Notes: a model not told the origin generated them from the letters alone. 64,000 nt of DNA from Kiritimatiellia bacterium (GCA_017403825.1 JAFRDO010000066.1:1-64000); one strand, 5' to 3'; counted from the stretch's first letter, positions 1 to 8,458 are shown. Translations and numbers: made by a program.

Positions 1-92
1 TCCCGCTGCGCACGCTCTACAAGTCAAACCGGCTGGACGAGTTCTTCAACCACCTCGTCAAGGATCTTCCACAGGTCGACTGCGCGGCATGA
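1..92 (+). CDS. C-terminal end of an unidentified protein (partial)
   Basis: An open frame entering from the left edge (first full codon at base 3) runs 29 codons to a TGA at 90-92. The visible residues include LYKSNRLDEFFNHLVKDLP and end in QVDCAA. This is too short to assign a family. It converges on the leftward DUF2400 gene with an 17-base gap, so both genes end here. Composition matches the surrounding genes. It could be spurious, but the frame is fully open and the residue content is protein-like. Confidence 0.4.
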   Translation, partial: PLRTLYKSNRLDEFFNHLVKDLPQVDCAA

Positions 93-109
93 TTCCGCCC
101 TTCACCTCA

Positions 110-781
110 TTAACCCTGCATAAAAGTCTCGTTACACCCCGCGGAGGGGCTTCCCAGCAAGCCAAGTCGCATCGCCTGATGCACGACGTGCGTGTCAAGC
201 GGCATCACGAGCGTGCGGCGGTCGATGAAACCGGACCACAAGCCGAGATCGACGGGCGACGAATCGCGCACCATCCACCTCAGGAACATGCAGACGCGCT
301 TGCAGGCTGACGTCGCGTCTTTTGGCACTACCGGAGCACGACAAGCCGAACCGAACCAGCGGCAAACGGCCTTCACCGCCTCGTGTCCGTCGCCGCCCGA
401 CTCCGCCTGCACGTATCCGCCGAGCGTACCGTGCGCATCCATCAGCCGCCTGTACGCATCAAGGAATTCGCACATGTCGCCGCACGAGAAGAACCTGTAG
501 AAGCAGTCGCGGCAGCCCGGTGAAAAAGTGCAAGCATAGCGTCCGTTCCGCACCCACGCGTCGACATCGCCCCCGGCGCAGTCCACGATATGACGAATCT
601 TCTCCATGAACAGCTTGCGGCTGCCGAAGCTCAGGCACGACGCGACAAAAGCCGTCGCCTCGCGGTTGTCGTCCCCTTCCACATGGTGCATGAACCAGGA
701 AGGGTCGCCCTCCAGGAACGCCGGCGTCTCGTAGAGCGTGGCGAACTTGCGCAGCATATCCCTCGTCGACGGATCAACCAC
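110..781 (-). CDS. TIGR02757/DUF2400 family protein, C-terminally short
   Basis: A 223-residue protein of the DUF2400 (TIGR02757) family, whose biochemical role is not established. The recognisable core is KRVCMFLRWMVRDSSPVDLG followed by W...IPLDTHV-type residues (here VMPLDTHVVHQAMRLGLL), the most conserved block of the family. An early FLEGDPSWFMHHV segment also fits. From memory, family members continue some 30-40 residues past the LGLLG block with an F-GLG-like end. Here the protein stops after GSPSAGCNETFMQG, and neither other frame restores the missing end, so I call it C-terminally truncated or diverged. Its start overlaps the end of the upstream XRE gene by 8 bases, which suggests co-transcription with that regulator. 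Confidence 0.8.
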   Translation of the reverse strand: MVDPSTRDMLRKFATLYETPAFLEGDPSWFMHHVEGDDNREATAFVASCLSFGSRKLFMEKIRHIVDCAGGDVDAWVRNGRYACTFSPGCRDCFYRFFSCGDMCEFLDAYRRLMDAHGTLGGYVQAESGGDGHEAVKAVCRWFGSACRAPVVPKDATSACKRVCMFLRWMVRDSSPVDLGLWSGFIDRRTLVMPLDTHVVHQAMRLGLLGSPSAGCNETFMQG

Positions 782-1259
782 GGCCTTGCAGAACGGCTAC
801 ATACGGATTGCCGCAGAAGGAACAGACCGCGCCATCGTGCACGGACGCTCCGCAGCTAGGACACTTCTTCACCAGCGCCTCTCCGCACATCGCACAAAAC
901 CGTCCGCCGACAGGATCCGCCGCGGCGCGGTCCGGCCTGCGGTACTCAAGCCCGTCAACTCGGTAGGCGTGGTTCGTAGGACAGTTCGGATTAGGACAGA
1001 ACCCGGCGGCAGGAACCGACGAAGCAACTACCGACTGAGCATCTTCGCCAGCACTTGAAGGCGCATCAAGGCTGATGCCGAACTTCTTCGCAAGCTTGAC
1101 AACCGCCTCTTCGGAAATCTTCGTTCCGTCCCCCTGCTCAAACATCGACAGCGCAGGCTGCTTGCAGCCAACCTCTTCGGCTACGACGTCCTGCGAAAGT
1201 TTCGCCGCCTTTCGCGCAGTACGAATGCGTCTGCAGATGTCTGGATCAAGTTTTTTCAC
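774..1259 (-). CDS. XRE-family helix-turn-helix regulator with C-terminal zinc ribbons
   Basis: 161 residues. Residues about 8-65 form an XRE/Cro-type helix-turn-helix (RKAAKLSQDVVAEEVGCKQPALSMFE), the usual DNA-binding domain of phage-type and metabolic repressors. A linker follows, then a cysteine-rich C-terminus with CPNPNC, FCAMCG, CPSCG and CSFCG pairs, read as one or two zinc ribbons. It is followed by the DUF2400 gene with an 8-base overlap. The start at 1259 lies only about 9 bases below a good -10 box, so the transcript may have almost no leader. The AT-rich upstream region holds a perfect inverted repeat that could be its own operator. Target genes are unknown. Confidence 0.8.
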   Translation of the reverse strand: MKKLDPDICRRIRTARKAAKLSQDVVAEEVGCKQPALSMFEQGDGTKISEEAVVKLAKKFGISLDAPSSAGEDAQSVVASSVPAAGFCPNPNCPTNHAYRVDGLEYRRPDRAAADPVGGRFCAMCGEALVKKCPSCGASVHDGAVCSFCGNPYVAVLQGRG

Positions 1260-1267
1260 CGACGCGT

Positions 1268-1296
1268 ATTATGGACTTTATTTTATAAATTGGCAA
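1268..1296 (-). promoter_or_regulatory. Promoter for the XRE regulator
   Basis: On the minus strand TTGCCA (1291-1296) and CATAAT (1268-1273) are separated by 17 bases, close to the sigma-70 consensus. The predicted transcription start is near 1260, at or next to the ATG at 1259, implying a leaderless or nearly leaderless mRNA. Confidence 0.55.
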
Positions 1297-1313
1297 GGGG
1301 TCTGTTATCAACG

Positions 1314-1365
1314 TTATAAACAGAATTATAAACTTATTAACATCATCAATTTCATAAGTTTATAA
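1314..1365. repeat. TTATAAAC[A/T] cluster with a perfect 12-bp inverted repeat
   Basis: Three copies of the 9-mer TTATAAAC[A/T] lie within 52 bases: 1314-1322 (+), 1326-1334 (+) and 1357-1365 (-). The second and third are part of a perfect inverted repeat, TTATAAACTTAT at 1326-1337 and ATAAGTTTATAA at 1354-1365, with a 16-base spacer. It sits upstream of the XRE regulator promoter and directly after the stop of the coiled-coil gene. The same 9-mer recurs at 6160, 8126 and 8279. It may be an XRE operator or a DnaA-type box cluster; the AT-rich stem is a poor terminator. Confidence 0.6.
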
Positions 1366-1379
1366 ATTCGTTAATAATA

Positions 1380-2015
1380 TCAATACGTCCGCTTGAGGAT
1401 TTCGGCCGGGAGGAGGTATTCTTCGCCGTTCTTGTGCGAAATACCCTCCTTTTTAAGGTAGTCCAGCACTTTGCCGGAGATTATGTTCCCGTTTTCTTCA
1501 AAAAGCTTTTCAAGGAATTCTCGGCGCTTCGCAAGTTCACCGTTAGGCTCGTTGGCTACAAGCACGGATTCAAGTAGTTGCGCCTTGCGCAGCCTGCCGT
1601 CTTTTTCCGCCGCATCGCGGGCTTCGCGAATGACTTCGATCACATGATCGCGCGTCTCGCCCGGGAATCGGTCGTCAATGTTCACGTTGCGGTCGATGAG
1701 CGCAATCTGGCTGGACTCTTCGCGTTCCGAATTTTTTGCGAGCAGGTCACCGGCGTTTTCAGCCGTCTTCTCAAGTTCTGAGGTTTTTGCCTGAAGTGCG
1801 TCCGCACGGCTCTTCAGTTCGGCGTTCTCGGCTTCAAGCTCCTGAACTTTCGCTTTCAGCGCGTTTATCTGCTCCTCCTGCTCGGCCTTCTCCGCGGCAA
1901 GGGACTCCACGACCGTCTTCTGAACAACTAGTTCGTCAGGAACGGCAGCGGAGATTACCTCTTCTTCGTTGTCAACCGGCGGTTCGTCATCTCTTAAAAA
2001 CTCTTCGAAGTTCAT
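1380..2015 (-). CDS. Coiled-coil protein of unknown function
   Basis: 211 residues, no family recognised. The N-terminus (1-30) is acidic. Residues about 40-100 are a clear coiled coil with heptad-like runs (EEQINALKAKVQELEAENAE, SRADALQAKTSELEK). The C-terminal third is mixed charged helix (RDHVIEVIREARDAAEKDGR, then a KVLDYLKKEGISH segment). It has no signal peptide or membrane segment, so it is probably cytoplasmic. Its ATG overlaps the TGA of the upstream methyltransferase gene (ATGA, 2012-2015), indicating translational coupling and membership of the dnaN-rlmL transcription unit. A structural or DNA/RNA-associated role is possible but not shown. Confidence 0.75.
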   Translation of the reverse strand: MNFEEFLRDDEPPVDNEEEVISAAVPDELVVQKTVVESLAAEKAEQEEQINALKAKVQELEAENAELKSRADALQAKTSELEKTAENAGDLLAKNSEREESSQIALIDRNVNIDDRFPGETRDHVIEVIREARDAAEKDGRLRKAQLLESVLVANEPNGELAKRREFLEKLFEENGNIISGKVLDYLKKEGISHKNGEEYLLPAEILKRTY

Positions 2016-3256
2016 GTCTGGTTATGGCCTTTCAGCTCGCACCCTTCGTAAACGAAGAGGCGGCAGTCTATCGGTCCGTTGAAGAACGGCACGCGTCTTT
2101 TGTAGTAGAGATCGACAAGATTTGCAAGATCGGGATTTCCGGTAATCAGCGCACCGGTCCAGCCATGGCACTTTTCGTGCAAGAAGGTTCCGATGCGCGT
2201 ATATATGGGGGCTAGTTCCTCTGGATCACCAAGGCGTATGCCGTATTCCGGATTGAAAAACACGCAACCGGGACGCTTTCCGTCGCACGCTGGAATCGGG
2301 GTTTCGCCGAAGTCGCATGATGCGAACTCGATGTACTGGGCAACTCCGGCGGTAATTGCGTTCATGTGCGCGTTGTCGACGGCCTCCGGCGAGATGTCAG
2401 TCGCAATGATCCGTGGAAGGTCTGTAGTTTTCTCCTCGGCCTTCGCTTCCATCACCATGGCCTTCCATATCTGTTCTGGCGAAGCCCCGGAATGCTGGCG
2501 AGAATACATGGCAGGAGTAGATTCTCCTGGAATGCTCTGGCCGTATCCCTTGATCGACTGAAAAGCGAAATGCCCCTTGAGAGAACCGGGTGCCTTGTTC
2601 ATAGCCATCATCGCGGCCTCTATTGCTGGAGTTCCGCTGCCGCACATGGGGGATATGAAAGGAGTGTTGCGGTCCCATTCCATCGCCATGATGCAGGCTG
2701 CCGCGAGAGTCTCCTGCATAGGGGCGGATCCTGGAATCTTGCGGTATCCTCGCTTAGAAAGCGGTTCTCCAGACGTGTCGAGGTATACAATCAGCTCGTT
2801 TCGTTCCCAATAGACGAACACGGCGGCCCCGATGTTCTCCCTGCCTGAATCAGGACGGGAATGGCACTTGTCGCGAATCCTGTCCACTACAGCGTCTTTA
2901 GTGTAGAGTGAAGGTATCCGCGTGTCGCGAATCGTGTTGTTGTGAACAACAGAAGAAACAGAGAAATATCCATCGGCCTCGAGAAGGTTCTCCCAGTCAA
3001 TGGAGTTGACGGCGTGATAGAGTTCCTTGATGTTACGGCAGAACGTTCGAAGAAGAGGAACAAGCACGCGGTGAGCGGTCCGAAGGCGGAGGTTGAGACG
3101 CATCACGTCCCTCATGTCTCCCCTCACGACAACAGTGTTCTCGGTGACCTCGACCGTCTTGTATCCCATTTCGGACACTTCACGTTCGGTCCAGCGCGAA
3201 AGTTCCTTTGCGCAGGATATGATTATCGGATAGTTCTTGTTAAGCCAGAGATTCAC
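2012..3256 (-). CDS. RlmL/YpsC-type THUMP-domain RNA methyltransferase
   Basis: 414 residues. This is the UPF0020/RlmL-N group of class I SAM-dependent methyltransferases, which modify guanine in 23S rRNA or related RNAs. A ferredoxin-like plus THUMP region covers about residues 1-165. The catalytic domain shows SAM-site residues FISPMCGSGTPAIEAAMMA and ATDISPEAVDNAHMNA. The usual catalytic NPPYG motif reads NPEYGIRLG here. The change P to E at the third position may be lineage-typical, but it is worth noting. The protein is typical in length for the group. It lies 28 bases below dnaN and overlaps the coiled-coil gene by ATGA, so it is likely co-transcribed with dnaN. The exact substrate cannot be read from sequence. 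Confidence 0.85.
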   Translation of the reverse strand: MNLWLNKNYPIIISCAKELSRWTEREVSEMGYKTVEVTENTVVVRGDMRDVMRLNLRLRTAHRVLVPLLRTFCRNIKELYHAVNSIDWENLLEADGYFSVSSVVHNNTIRDTRIPSLYTKDAVVDRIRDKCHSRPDSGRENIGAAVFVYWERNELIVYLDTSGEPLSKRGYRKIPGSAPMQETLAAACIMAMEWDRNTPFISPMCGSGTPAIEAAMMAMNKAPGSLKGHFAFQSIKGYGQSIPGESTPAMYSRQHSGASPEQIWKAMVMEAKAEEKTTDLPRIIATDISPEAVDNAHMNAITAGVAQYIEFASCDFGETPIPACDGKRPGCVFFNPEYGIRLGDPEELAPIYTRIGTFLHEKCHGWTGALITGNPDLANLVDLYYKRRVPFFNGPIDCRLFVYEGCELKGHNQT

Positions 3257-3284
3257 TCCGAAAACCCCTTGATGAAAATGCCTC

Positions 3285-4379
3285 TTAGTTTTGACGAAGA
3301 GGCATTATCACGTACAGGAACGGAATCGAGCAGGTTATGACCGCCGGTGAATGTCCGTCATTGAGATTGATCGTCACCTCATCGTCGTCAATCGCCTTCA
3401 GCGGATCCATCACGTATGTCGGATTGAACATTATCTCGATTGAAGGACCTGCATACTTTATCTCGACCTCGTCCCTTGCCTCCCCTATGTCGGAAGCTGT
3501 AGAGCTTACCGAAAGCTTGCCGCTTGAAAAGGTGAGCTTAGTAGAGTGAGCCTCGTCCATAGTCATGATGCTGGCGCGGTCAAGGGCGTCCAGAAGCAGC
3601 TGCCGATCGACAATTATGTGCTCCGCGGTATCCTTGGGAATAACCTGGCGGTAGTTTGGATACGCATCTTCCATCAGCTTGGAGTAAATCATCACGTTGT
3701 CAAGGCGGAAGCATATCTGCGACTTCTGCACCATCACTGAAGCCTCCCCTTCTCCGCAAAGCGAACGCTGGAGCTCGGCGACTGCCTTCGATGGAAGAAC
3801 GATGTCTTTCTCGGCGTTCTTCGGAAACTCCATCTCGTTTTCTACAAGGGCGAGGCGACGACCGTCGGTTGCAACCATCGTAAGCTTGGAATCAAGGAAA
3901 CTCATCAGCACGCCCTTTATGGTGCGGCGAGTATCGTCCTGGCTTGCGGCATATGCGACCTTACGGAGCATCTCGCGCAATGTCTGCTGCGGAACGGTGT
4001 AGGCATACGCGTCTTCGTCCTGTGGAAGCTTCGGAAAGTCGGCGCTGGGCATTCCGGCAAACCTGAACTTCGCACGGCCTGCCTTGATGGACGCGCGATC
4101 GTTTGAGTCGATGTCTACCTCAACCTCTCCTTCAGCCACTTTAGCTATCGCGTTGAAAAGCAGCTTAACAGGAAGCGTAGACGCACCGCTTTCCTGCACC
4201 TCGCACTGACAGACCGTCCTTATCGAAATGTCAAGGTCAGTAGTCGTCATCTTGAGTTCGCTCCCGTTGGCTTCAAGCAGCACGTTTTGAATGATCGGAA
4301 GTGATCCTCTGCCGGCCACTATGTTCTGTACGGCCTTTAGACCCTCTATGAACTTAGAGCGCATTATCTTGAATTTCAT
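3285..4379 (-). CDS. dnaN: DNA polymerase III beta subunit (sliding clamp)
   Basis: 364 residues, full length for the family. The beta clamp encircles DNA and tethers the replicative polymerase and other replication and repair proteins. Recognisable blocks are the start MKFKIMRSKFIEGLKAVQNIV, the LPIIQNVLLEA segment, the domain-2 FRFAGMPSADFPKLP segment and the C-terminal FLYVIMPLRQN, matching the usual YVIMPMR(L) end that forms part of the partner-binding pocket. The start at 4379 has an AAGGAG ribosome site about 7-12 bases upstream. It follows dnaA on the same strand after a 271-base gap with its own promoter, the classic dnaA-dnaN order. Confidence 0.97.
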   Translation of the reverse strand: MKFKIMRSKFIEGLKAVQNIVAGRGSLPIIQNVLLEANGSELKMTTTDLDISIRTVCQCEVQESGASTLPVKLLFNAIAKVAEGEVEVDIDSNDRASIKAGRAKFRFAGMPSADFPKLPQDEDAYAYTVPQQTLREMLRKVAYAASQDDTRRTIKGVLMSFLDSKLTMVATDGRRLALVENEMEFPKNAEKDIVLPSKAVAELQRSLCGEGEASVMVQKSQICFRLDNVMIYSKLMEDAYPNYRQVIPKDTAEHIIVDRQLLLDALDRASIMTMDEAHSTKLTFSSGKLSVSSTASDIGEARDEVEIKYAGPSIEIMFNPTYVMDPLKAIDDDEVTINLNDGHSPAVITCSIPFLYVIMPLRQN

Positions 4380-4390
4380 GGTACTGTTTC

Positions 4391-4423
4391 TCCTTATGAG
4401 TCTGTCTTGGTTGTGATTGTACC
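4391..4423 (-). promoter_or_regulatory. dnaN promoter and ribosome binding site
   Basis: On the minus strand an extended -10 reads TTTGGTACAAT (hexamer at 4416-4421), followed by an AAGGAG ribosome site at about 4391-4396 before the dnaN ATG at 4379. No convincing -35 is present, in keeping with the extended -10 class seen across the window. The rest of the dnaA-dnaN gap (4422-4650) is AT-rich with no gene and no canonical DnaA box. Confidence 0.45.
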
Positions 4424-4650
4424 AAATACTGACTGTAATATAAAGTACAATCTTTGTTATCAGTATCAGTTAGGTGTTCATGATGTATACAAGTCGTTGC
4501 GACCATTGCCATATGCGGCTTTCACGGACTTTATGATGTTCATTTTTCCATTCATGACTTGCATACTGAAGAAGACATTTTTACATGCCCTGTTGGCACG
4601 TGTTGACATCTGAATGTTTTTTCTTCATCTTGTATTCAGCTTGTGACAAT

Positions 4651-6057
4651 TCAGTATATCTTGTCGGACAGCTTGCAGCCAAGTTCCGAAAGAATCTCCT
4701 CAAGGCTTGCTTTCAGGTCTTCCTCTACATCAAGTCGTTTTTCGATTGTCTTTACTCCGTGAAGCACAGTAGAATGAGTCTTCTTGAATTGTTCGGCTAT
4801 TTCTGGAAGTCCCTTTGGTGTGAACTTTCGAGCAATGTACATCGCAAGCTGTCGCGGCGTAACAAGCGATTGAGTTCGCTCCATAGAAAGAATCTGGCTT
4901 ATGTCCACCGAATACTTCTTTGCAACGGTTGACTGTATTTCATCTATCGTCAGTTTCTTGAAATTGTTTTCTTTCTCTATGAAATCGCTTAGCAGCCTTG
5001 ACAGTATTTCTTTCGAAAGATGAGTTGCAGGATCCATCGTCCTGAATATGCTGACCTTTCTGAGAGCCCCTTCCATGGCGCGAACATGGCTCTTTATGTT
5101 GTCTGCGATGTATTCTAGCGCGTTGTCAGGTATCGGAGGCGTCATGCCCTCTGACTTCTTCTTCAGAATAGCAAGGCGAGTTTCGTAGTTTGGAGACTCT
5201 ATCTCCTGAACCATGCCGCCCTCAAAGCGAGAAATAAGCCTTTCTTCTATAAGAGGAAGGTTCTTAGGTGCAACGTCAGAAGTCATCACAATCTGCTTGT
5301 GAGCCTGCTGCAAGGCGTTAAAGGTGTTGAAGAACTCTTCCTGAAACTGCTTGCCCTTCTGAAGGAACTGCACGTCGTCCACCATCAGAAGATCTATGTT
5401 TCTGTAGCGGTTTCGGAATGATTCAGCCTGTGTGTTCTTCAGTGCGTTTACGTATTCGTTCAGGAATGTCTCTGCAGTGAGATAACAGATTGCAAGTTGC
5501 GGATTCTTTCGACGAAGCTCGTTTCCTATCGCTTGCATCAAGTGGGTCTTTCCAAGACCTGTTCCGCCATGTATGAAAAGAGGGTTGTAGCCACTTTTGC
5601 CAGGATTCGCCACCACGCCTTGGGCTGCAGCCAGTGCCCAGCTGTTTGACGGGCCTCTCACGAACTCGTCGAACGTGTATTCCTCGTTAAGAGGCATAGT
5701 GGAGGAAAAAGTGGATATTCTTTCGGTTCGCGCCGTGCCGCTTTTCTGTATGTCCGGCATTACGATTGCCGGTCGAGCGGTTTCGTCTAACTTGAACTCA
5801 ATGTCCAAGTCAGTCGCGCCGCCAGCCATGTTGAGACAGCTCTTTAGCTTGCTTGCGTATTGGATCTTGAGAAAATCGGCTGCGTATGCGTTTGATGTCA
5901 TGATCACAAAGACATTGCCTTTGCGCGTCACCGACGTGATCATTGAAAAATAACGCTCGACCTGACTTTTCTCATCGTCCGACTGCAACAGTGAAAGATA
6001 ACCGCTCTTGGCTCTCTCCCAGAGTAGCTTCGAATTGATGTCAATGGTTTCGTTCAT
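4651..6057 (-). CDS. dnaA: Chromosomal replication initiator DnaA
   Basis: 468 residues. DnaA binds origin boxes and opens the duplex as an ATP-bound filament. Domain I is at about 1-95 and a linker at 95-125. The AAA+ core begins at YTFDEFV with Walker A GGTGLGKTH (K170), Walker B LLMVDDVQFLQ and sensor regions. Domain IV has the SLVTPRQLAMYIARKFT helix and the recognition block KKTHSTVLHGVKTIEKRL. In E. coli this block is RDHTTVLHA. Here Asp433 is replaced by Thr and the next Thr by Ser at base-contacting positions, which suggests a shifted DnaA-box preference. It lies between mnmG and dnaN, all leftward. The start at 6057 is the only sensible one. Confidence 0.97.
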   Translation of the reverse strand: MNETIDINSKLLWERAKSGYLSLLQSDDEKSQVERYFSMITSVTRKGNVFVIMTSNAYAADFLKIQYASKLKSCLNMAGGATDLDIEFKLDETARPAIVMPDIQKSGTARTERISTFSSTMPLNEEYTFDEFVRGPSNSWALAAAQGVVANPGKSGYNPLFIHGGTGLGKTHLMQAIGNELRRKNPQLAICYLTAETFLNEYVNALKNTQAESFRNRYRNIDLLMVDDVQFLQKGKQFQEEFFNTFNALQQAHKQIVMTSDVAPKNLPLIEERLISRFEGGMVQEIESPNYETRLAILKKKSEGMTPPIPDNALEYIADNIKSHVRAMEGALRKVSIFRTMDPATHLSKEILSRLLSDFIEKENNFKKLTIDEIQSTVAKKYSVDISQILSMERTQSLVTPRQLAMYIARKFTPKGLPEIAEQFKKTHSTVLHGVKTIEKRLDVEEDLKASLEEILSELGCKLSDKIY

Positions 6058-6088
6058 TGCCTTTGTCTTCTTTTGTCAGTCAGCGGAA

Positions 6089-6097
6089 AATATACCA
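6089..6097 (-). promoter_or_regulatory. dnaA promoter (extended -10)
   Basis: Read on the minus strand the sequence is TGGTATATT (6089-6097), a TGn-extended -10 box about 30 bases before the dnaA ATG. A TTATAAACA motif (minus strand of 6160-6168) lies about 65 bases upstream and could serve autoregulation by DnaA. Confidence 0.45.
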
Positions 6098-6227
6098 AAA
6101 AATTTTGCTTGCGTGGGCTATGAGAAATAAACTTTTATTTTCAACTTATGAACATTTTGTGTTTATAAGAATGATAAATCGTAAATCATGCAAAATCGTT
6201 GTGTTTTATAACAAGTTTTTTGACAAA

Positions 6228-8084
6228 TCAAATATGGCCACGCTTTATTATAATGGCAAGTAATGAAATGTCGGCCGGGTTGACGCCTGGTATGCGTGAG
6301 GCTTGCGCGAGCGTTTCCGGCCGGACGCGCTTCAGTTTTTCCCTGCTTTCGAAGCGAAGTGCATTGCATGCGTCATAATCAAGCCAGGCTGGGATTTTCA
6401 GTGATTCACATTCCTTTGCGTAGGCGGCGGCTTTTTCCTCCTGCTTGATATACGGCGCATAATGACGCATAATATTTATTTCATTTTCAACCCTTCTAAG
6501 CTGTTCTGAATCTAGATGCGCTTGAAGTTCGACTTGACCGTTGCCTTGTAGTCCGCTACTAGCGTCAGATGATATCCGGCTGTTGATAAGTGCCAGTTCT
6601 TCTTCTATCGTTCTGATTTCGCTTGCGCTCTTGATGCATACAGATTTTGCATAATCAAGGAGCCGATAACGAGCGTTGTCTTGTCTTAGGAGCAGACGCC
6701 GTTCGGCACGGCTTGTGAACATGCGATACGGCTCGTCGGTGCCTTTTGTAATCAGATCATCTATCATTACCCCGATATAAGCTTCTTGCCGGCTTAGGAT
6801 CAAGGGTTCTTTTCCTTTAATCTTTAACGCGGCGTTTATTCCGGCAATCAAGCCTTGCGCGGCAGCCTCCTCGTAACCAGTTGTGCCGTTGACTTGTCCA
6901 GCGAAAAACAATCCGCTGATTCGCTTTGATTCCAGCGAATGAGTCAGTTCTCTGGCGTCAATGCTGTCGTATTCGATAGCGTAGGCATACTTTTGGAATC
7001 GCGCATTTTCTAGTCCGGCTACCGAGCGAACCATCTTTTCCTGTATTTCGCGTGGCAAACTGCAGCTGAGTCCGTTCGGATATATGATCGATCCACATGA
7101 ATCTTCCGGTTCAAGCATCACGTGATGTTGTTTTGCGGACGTAAAACGGACTATCTTATCTTCTATGCTCGGACAATACCGTACGCCAGTTCCCTTAATG
7201 TCACCGCCATAGAGTGCCGAAGTGCTTAGATTGTCGCTGATTATTCTATGCGTTTCAGCGTTCGTGTGCGTCAGCCAGCATGATATTTCTGGCAATGTTC
7301 CACGTGGAACATTTCCGCTAGAATGTTCCACGTGGAACAATGGACGAGGAATCTCGCCCTTTTGCTCCTGACACTTGGAAAAATCGCACGAATCCGCGTA
7401 AAGTCTGGGTGGCGTGCCTGTTTTTAGCCTGATTATCTGGAAACCTAGTCTAGAAAGACTCTCAGAAAGCTGGTTGACGGCAGGCCGCTCATCGCCTCCG
7501 CTTTCCGTCGTCTCGTGTCCGATCCAGATTCGTCCGCGGAGTGAAGTTCCGGCGGTAATGACGATTGCTTGAGCCGAAATTTCCCCATGTTTGGCTGTCT
7601 CGACTCCGTATGCCTGCAAGTGCAAGGTGTCGCTTGGATTGCATGCAATGCCTTTGTCTTCGCAAGAATGCTCTTGTGAACATGATGATTGTTGTTGTGA
7701 ACATGTCCGACAGAAAATGCCGATCACTGAGTCTTCAAGGACATCAAGATTGTCCTGATCGCGAATGACTTGCTGCATTCGTTCGGCGTATTCCCGCTTG
7801 GCACATTGGCAGCGCGTCGCCCATACTGCCGGACCCCGGCTGCGGTTTAGTATCTTGGATTGAAGGGCGGTCGCATCGGCGTTCTTTCCCATCTCGCCGC
7901 CCAAAGCGTCAACTTCATAGACGAGGTGGCTTTTCGCAAGTCCTCCGATGGACGGATTGCAGGGCATTCTGGCGATCGCATCAGCCGATGACGTCACGAG
8001 CAACGTTGAAACGCCCATGCGCGCCGCCGCAAGCGCAGCCTCCGTTCCGGCATGCCCGCCGCCAACGACAACGAGTTCATGCAT
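6228..8084 (-). CDS. mnmG: tRNA uridine-5-carboxymethylaminomethyl synthesis enzyme MnmG (GidA)
   Basis: FAD-dependent partner of MnmE that modifies the wobble uridine (U34) of certain tRNAs. The start [20 protein letters not shown] is the dinucleotide-binding motif. [35 protein letters not shown], and [19 protein letters not shown] are all family hallmarks. I prefer the start at 8084: a predicted promoter places the mRNA start near 8108, leaving a short leader with GGGAGGAG. A start at 8108 would add eight residues. Two oddities: a Cys/Gln/Ser-rich insert of about 30 residues after the VIGIF segment, and the loop before ISCWLTHTN, which is encoded by two parS palindromes in different frames. 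Length is otherwise normal (618 residues). Confidence 0.95.
   Translation of the reverse strand: MHELVVVGGGHAGTEAALAAARMGVSTLLVTSSADAIARMPCNPSIGGLAKSHLVYEVDALGGEMGKNADATALQSKILNRSRGPAVWATRCQCAKREYAERMQQVIRDQDNLDVLEDSVIGIFCRTCSQQQSSCSQEHSCEDKGIACNPSDTLHLQAYGVETAKHGEISAQAIVITAGTSLRGRIWIGHETTESGGDERPAVNQLSESLSRLGFQIIRLKTGTPPRLYADSCDFSKCQEQKGEIPRPLFHVEHSSGNVPRGTLPEISCWLTHTNAETHRIISDNLSTSALYGGDIKGTGVRYCPSIEDKIVRFTSAKQHHVMLEPEDSCGSIIYPNGLSCSLPREIQEKMVRSVAGLENARFQKYAYAIEYDSIDARELTHSLESKRISGLFFAGQVNGTTGYEEAAAQGLIAGINAALKIKGKEPLILSRQEAYIGVMIDDLITKGTDEPYRMFTSRAERRLLLRQDNARYRLLDYAKSVCIKSASEIRTIEEELALINSRISSDASSGLQGNGQVELQAHLDSEQLRRVENEINIMRHYAPYIKQEEKAAAYAKECESLKIPAWLDYDACNALRFESREKLKRVRPETLAQASRIPGVNPADISLLAIIIKRGHI
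7296..7311. other. parS centromere-like site 1
   Basis: TGTTCCACGTGGAACA is a perfect 16-bp palindrome matching the widely conserved bacterial parS consensus bound by ParB (the core GTTCCACGTGGAAC type). It lies inside mnmG, where the minus strand encodes NVPRGT. parS sites cluster near origins and direct ParABS/SMC chromosome segregation. The parA/parB genes are not in this window. Confidence 0.9.
7324..7339. other. parS centromere-like site 2
   Basis: A second perfect TGTTCCACGTGGAACA lies 28 bases from the first (start to start), also inside mnmG but read in another codon phase (LFHVEH). Two identical 16-mers this close are not expected by chance and are not forced by protein sequence, since the two copies encode different residues. 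Confidence 0.9.
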
Positions 8085-8114
8085 ATGACTAGCGGATTCT
8101 CCTCCCATGACCGT

Positions 8115-8144
8115 AGTATATCAAATTATAAACTGCGTTGTGAA
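8115..8144 (-). promoter_or_regulatory. mnmG promoter
   Basis: On the minus strand TTCACA (8139-8144) and TATACT (8115-8120) are 18 bases apart. The predicted start near 8108 leaves a leader of about 24 bases containing GGGAGGAG before the ATG at 8084. One TTATAAACT motif (8126-8134) falls within the -35/-10 spacer. Confidence 0.5.
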
Positions 8145-8388
8145 CATTTTTTTATTTGATGTTATGCGACGTACTGAAATCGGGAAATTCAAAAAAACCT
8201 TGAAAATAAAGGGCTAAATGGCTTTCTCGATTTTGTCAAGGGTAAAATTGTAATATCTTGACTACATTTATCTAATGGTTATAAACAGAAATTGTACACG
8301 AAACGCAACACCCCGCTTGAACAGTCGGCGTAGTCGGCTCCGACCAGGCAGCTCGTCCTGACGAACGCGCGAACTCATGAGTTCTTCG

Positions 8389-8458
8389 CGCTCGGGATTC
8401 GCGACACTGCTCGAAATGCGTCGTAGTGCTAGCCGTGCTTAGGTCGCTCATCACGTCG
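8389..8458 (+). repeat. Structured repeat, left copy of an inverted pair
   Basis: Contains CGCTCGGGATTCGCGACACT (8389-8408) and TAGGTCGCTCATCACGTCG (8440-8458), both matched perfectly in reverse complement in the right copy. The arms are separated by 31 bases in each copy, but those 31 bases differ. Just outside lies the perfect palindrome GAACTCATGAGTTC (8371-8384), in a GAACGCG...CGCGC hairpin context that the right copy resembles with a different stem. The pattern of conserved flanks and variable hairpins suggests a folded RNA or DNA element. Not a recognised family. Confidence 0.75.

Noticed and set aside
4380-4650. dnaA-dnaN spacer as the origin
   Set aside because: It has no canonical DnaA boxes, no TTATAAAC[A/T] copies and no strand switch; 8085-8949 fits better.
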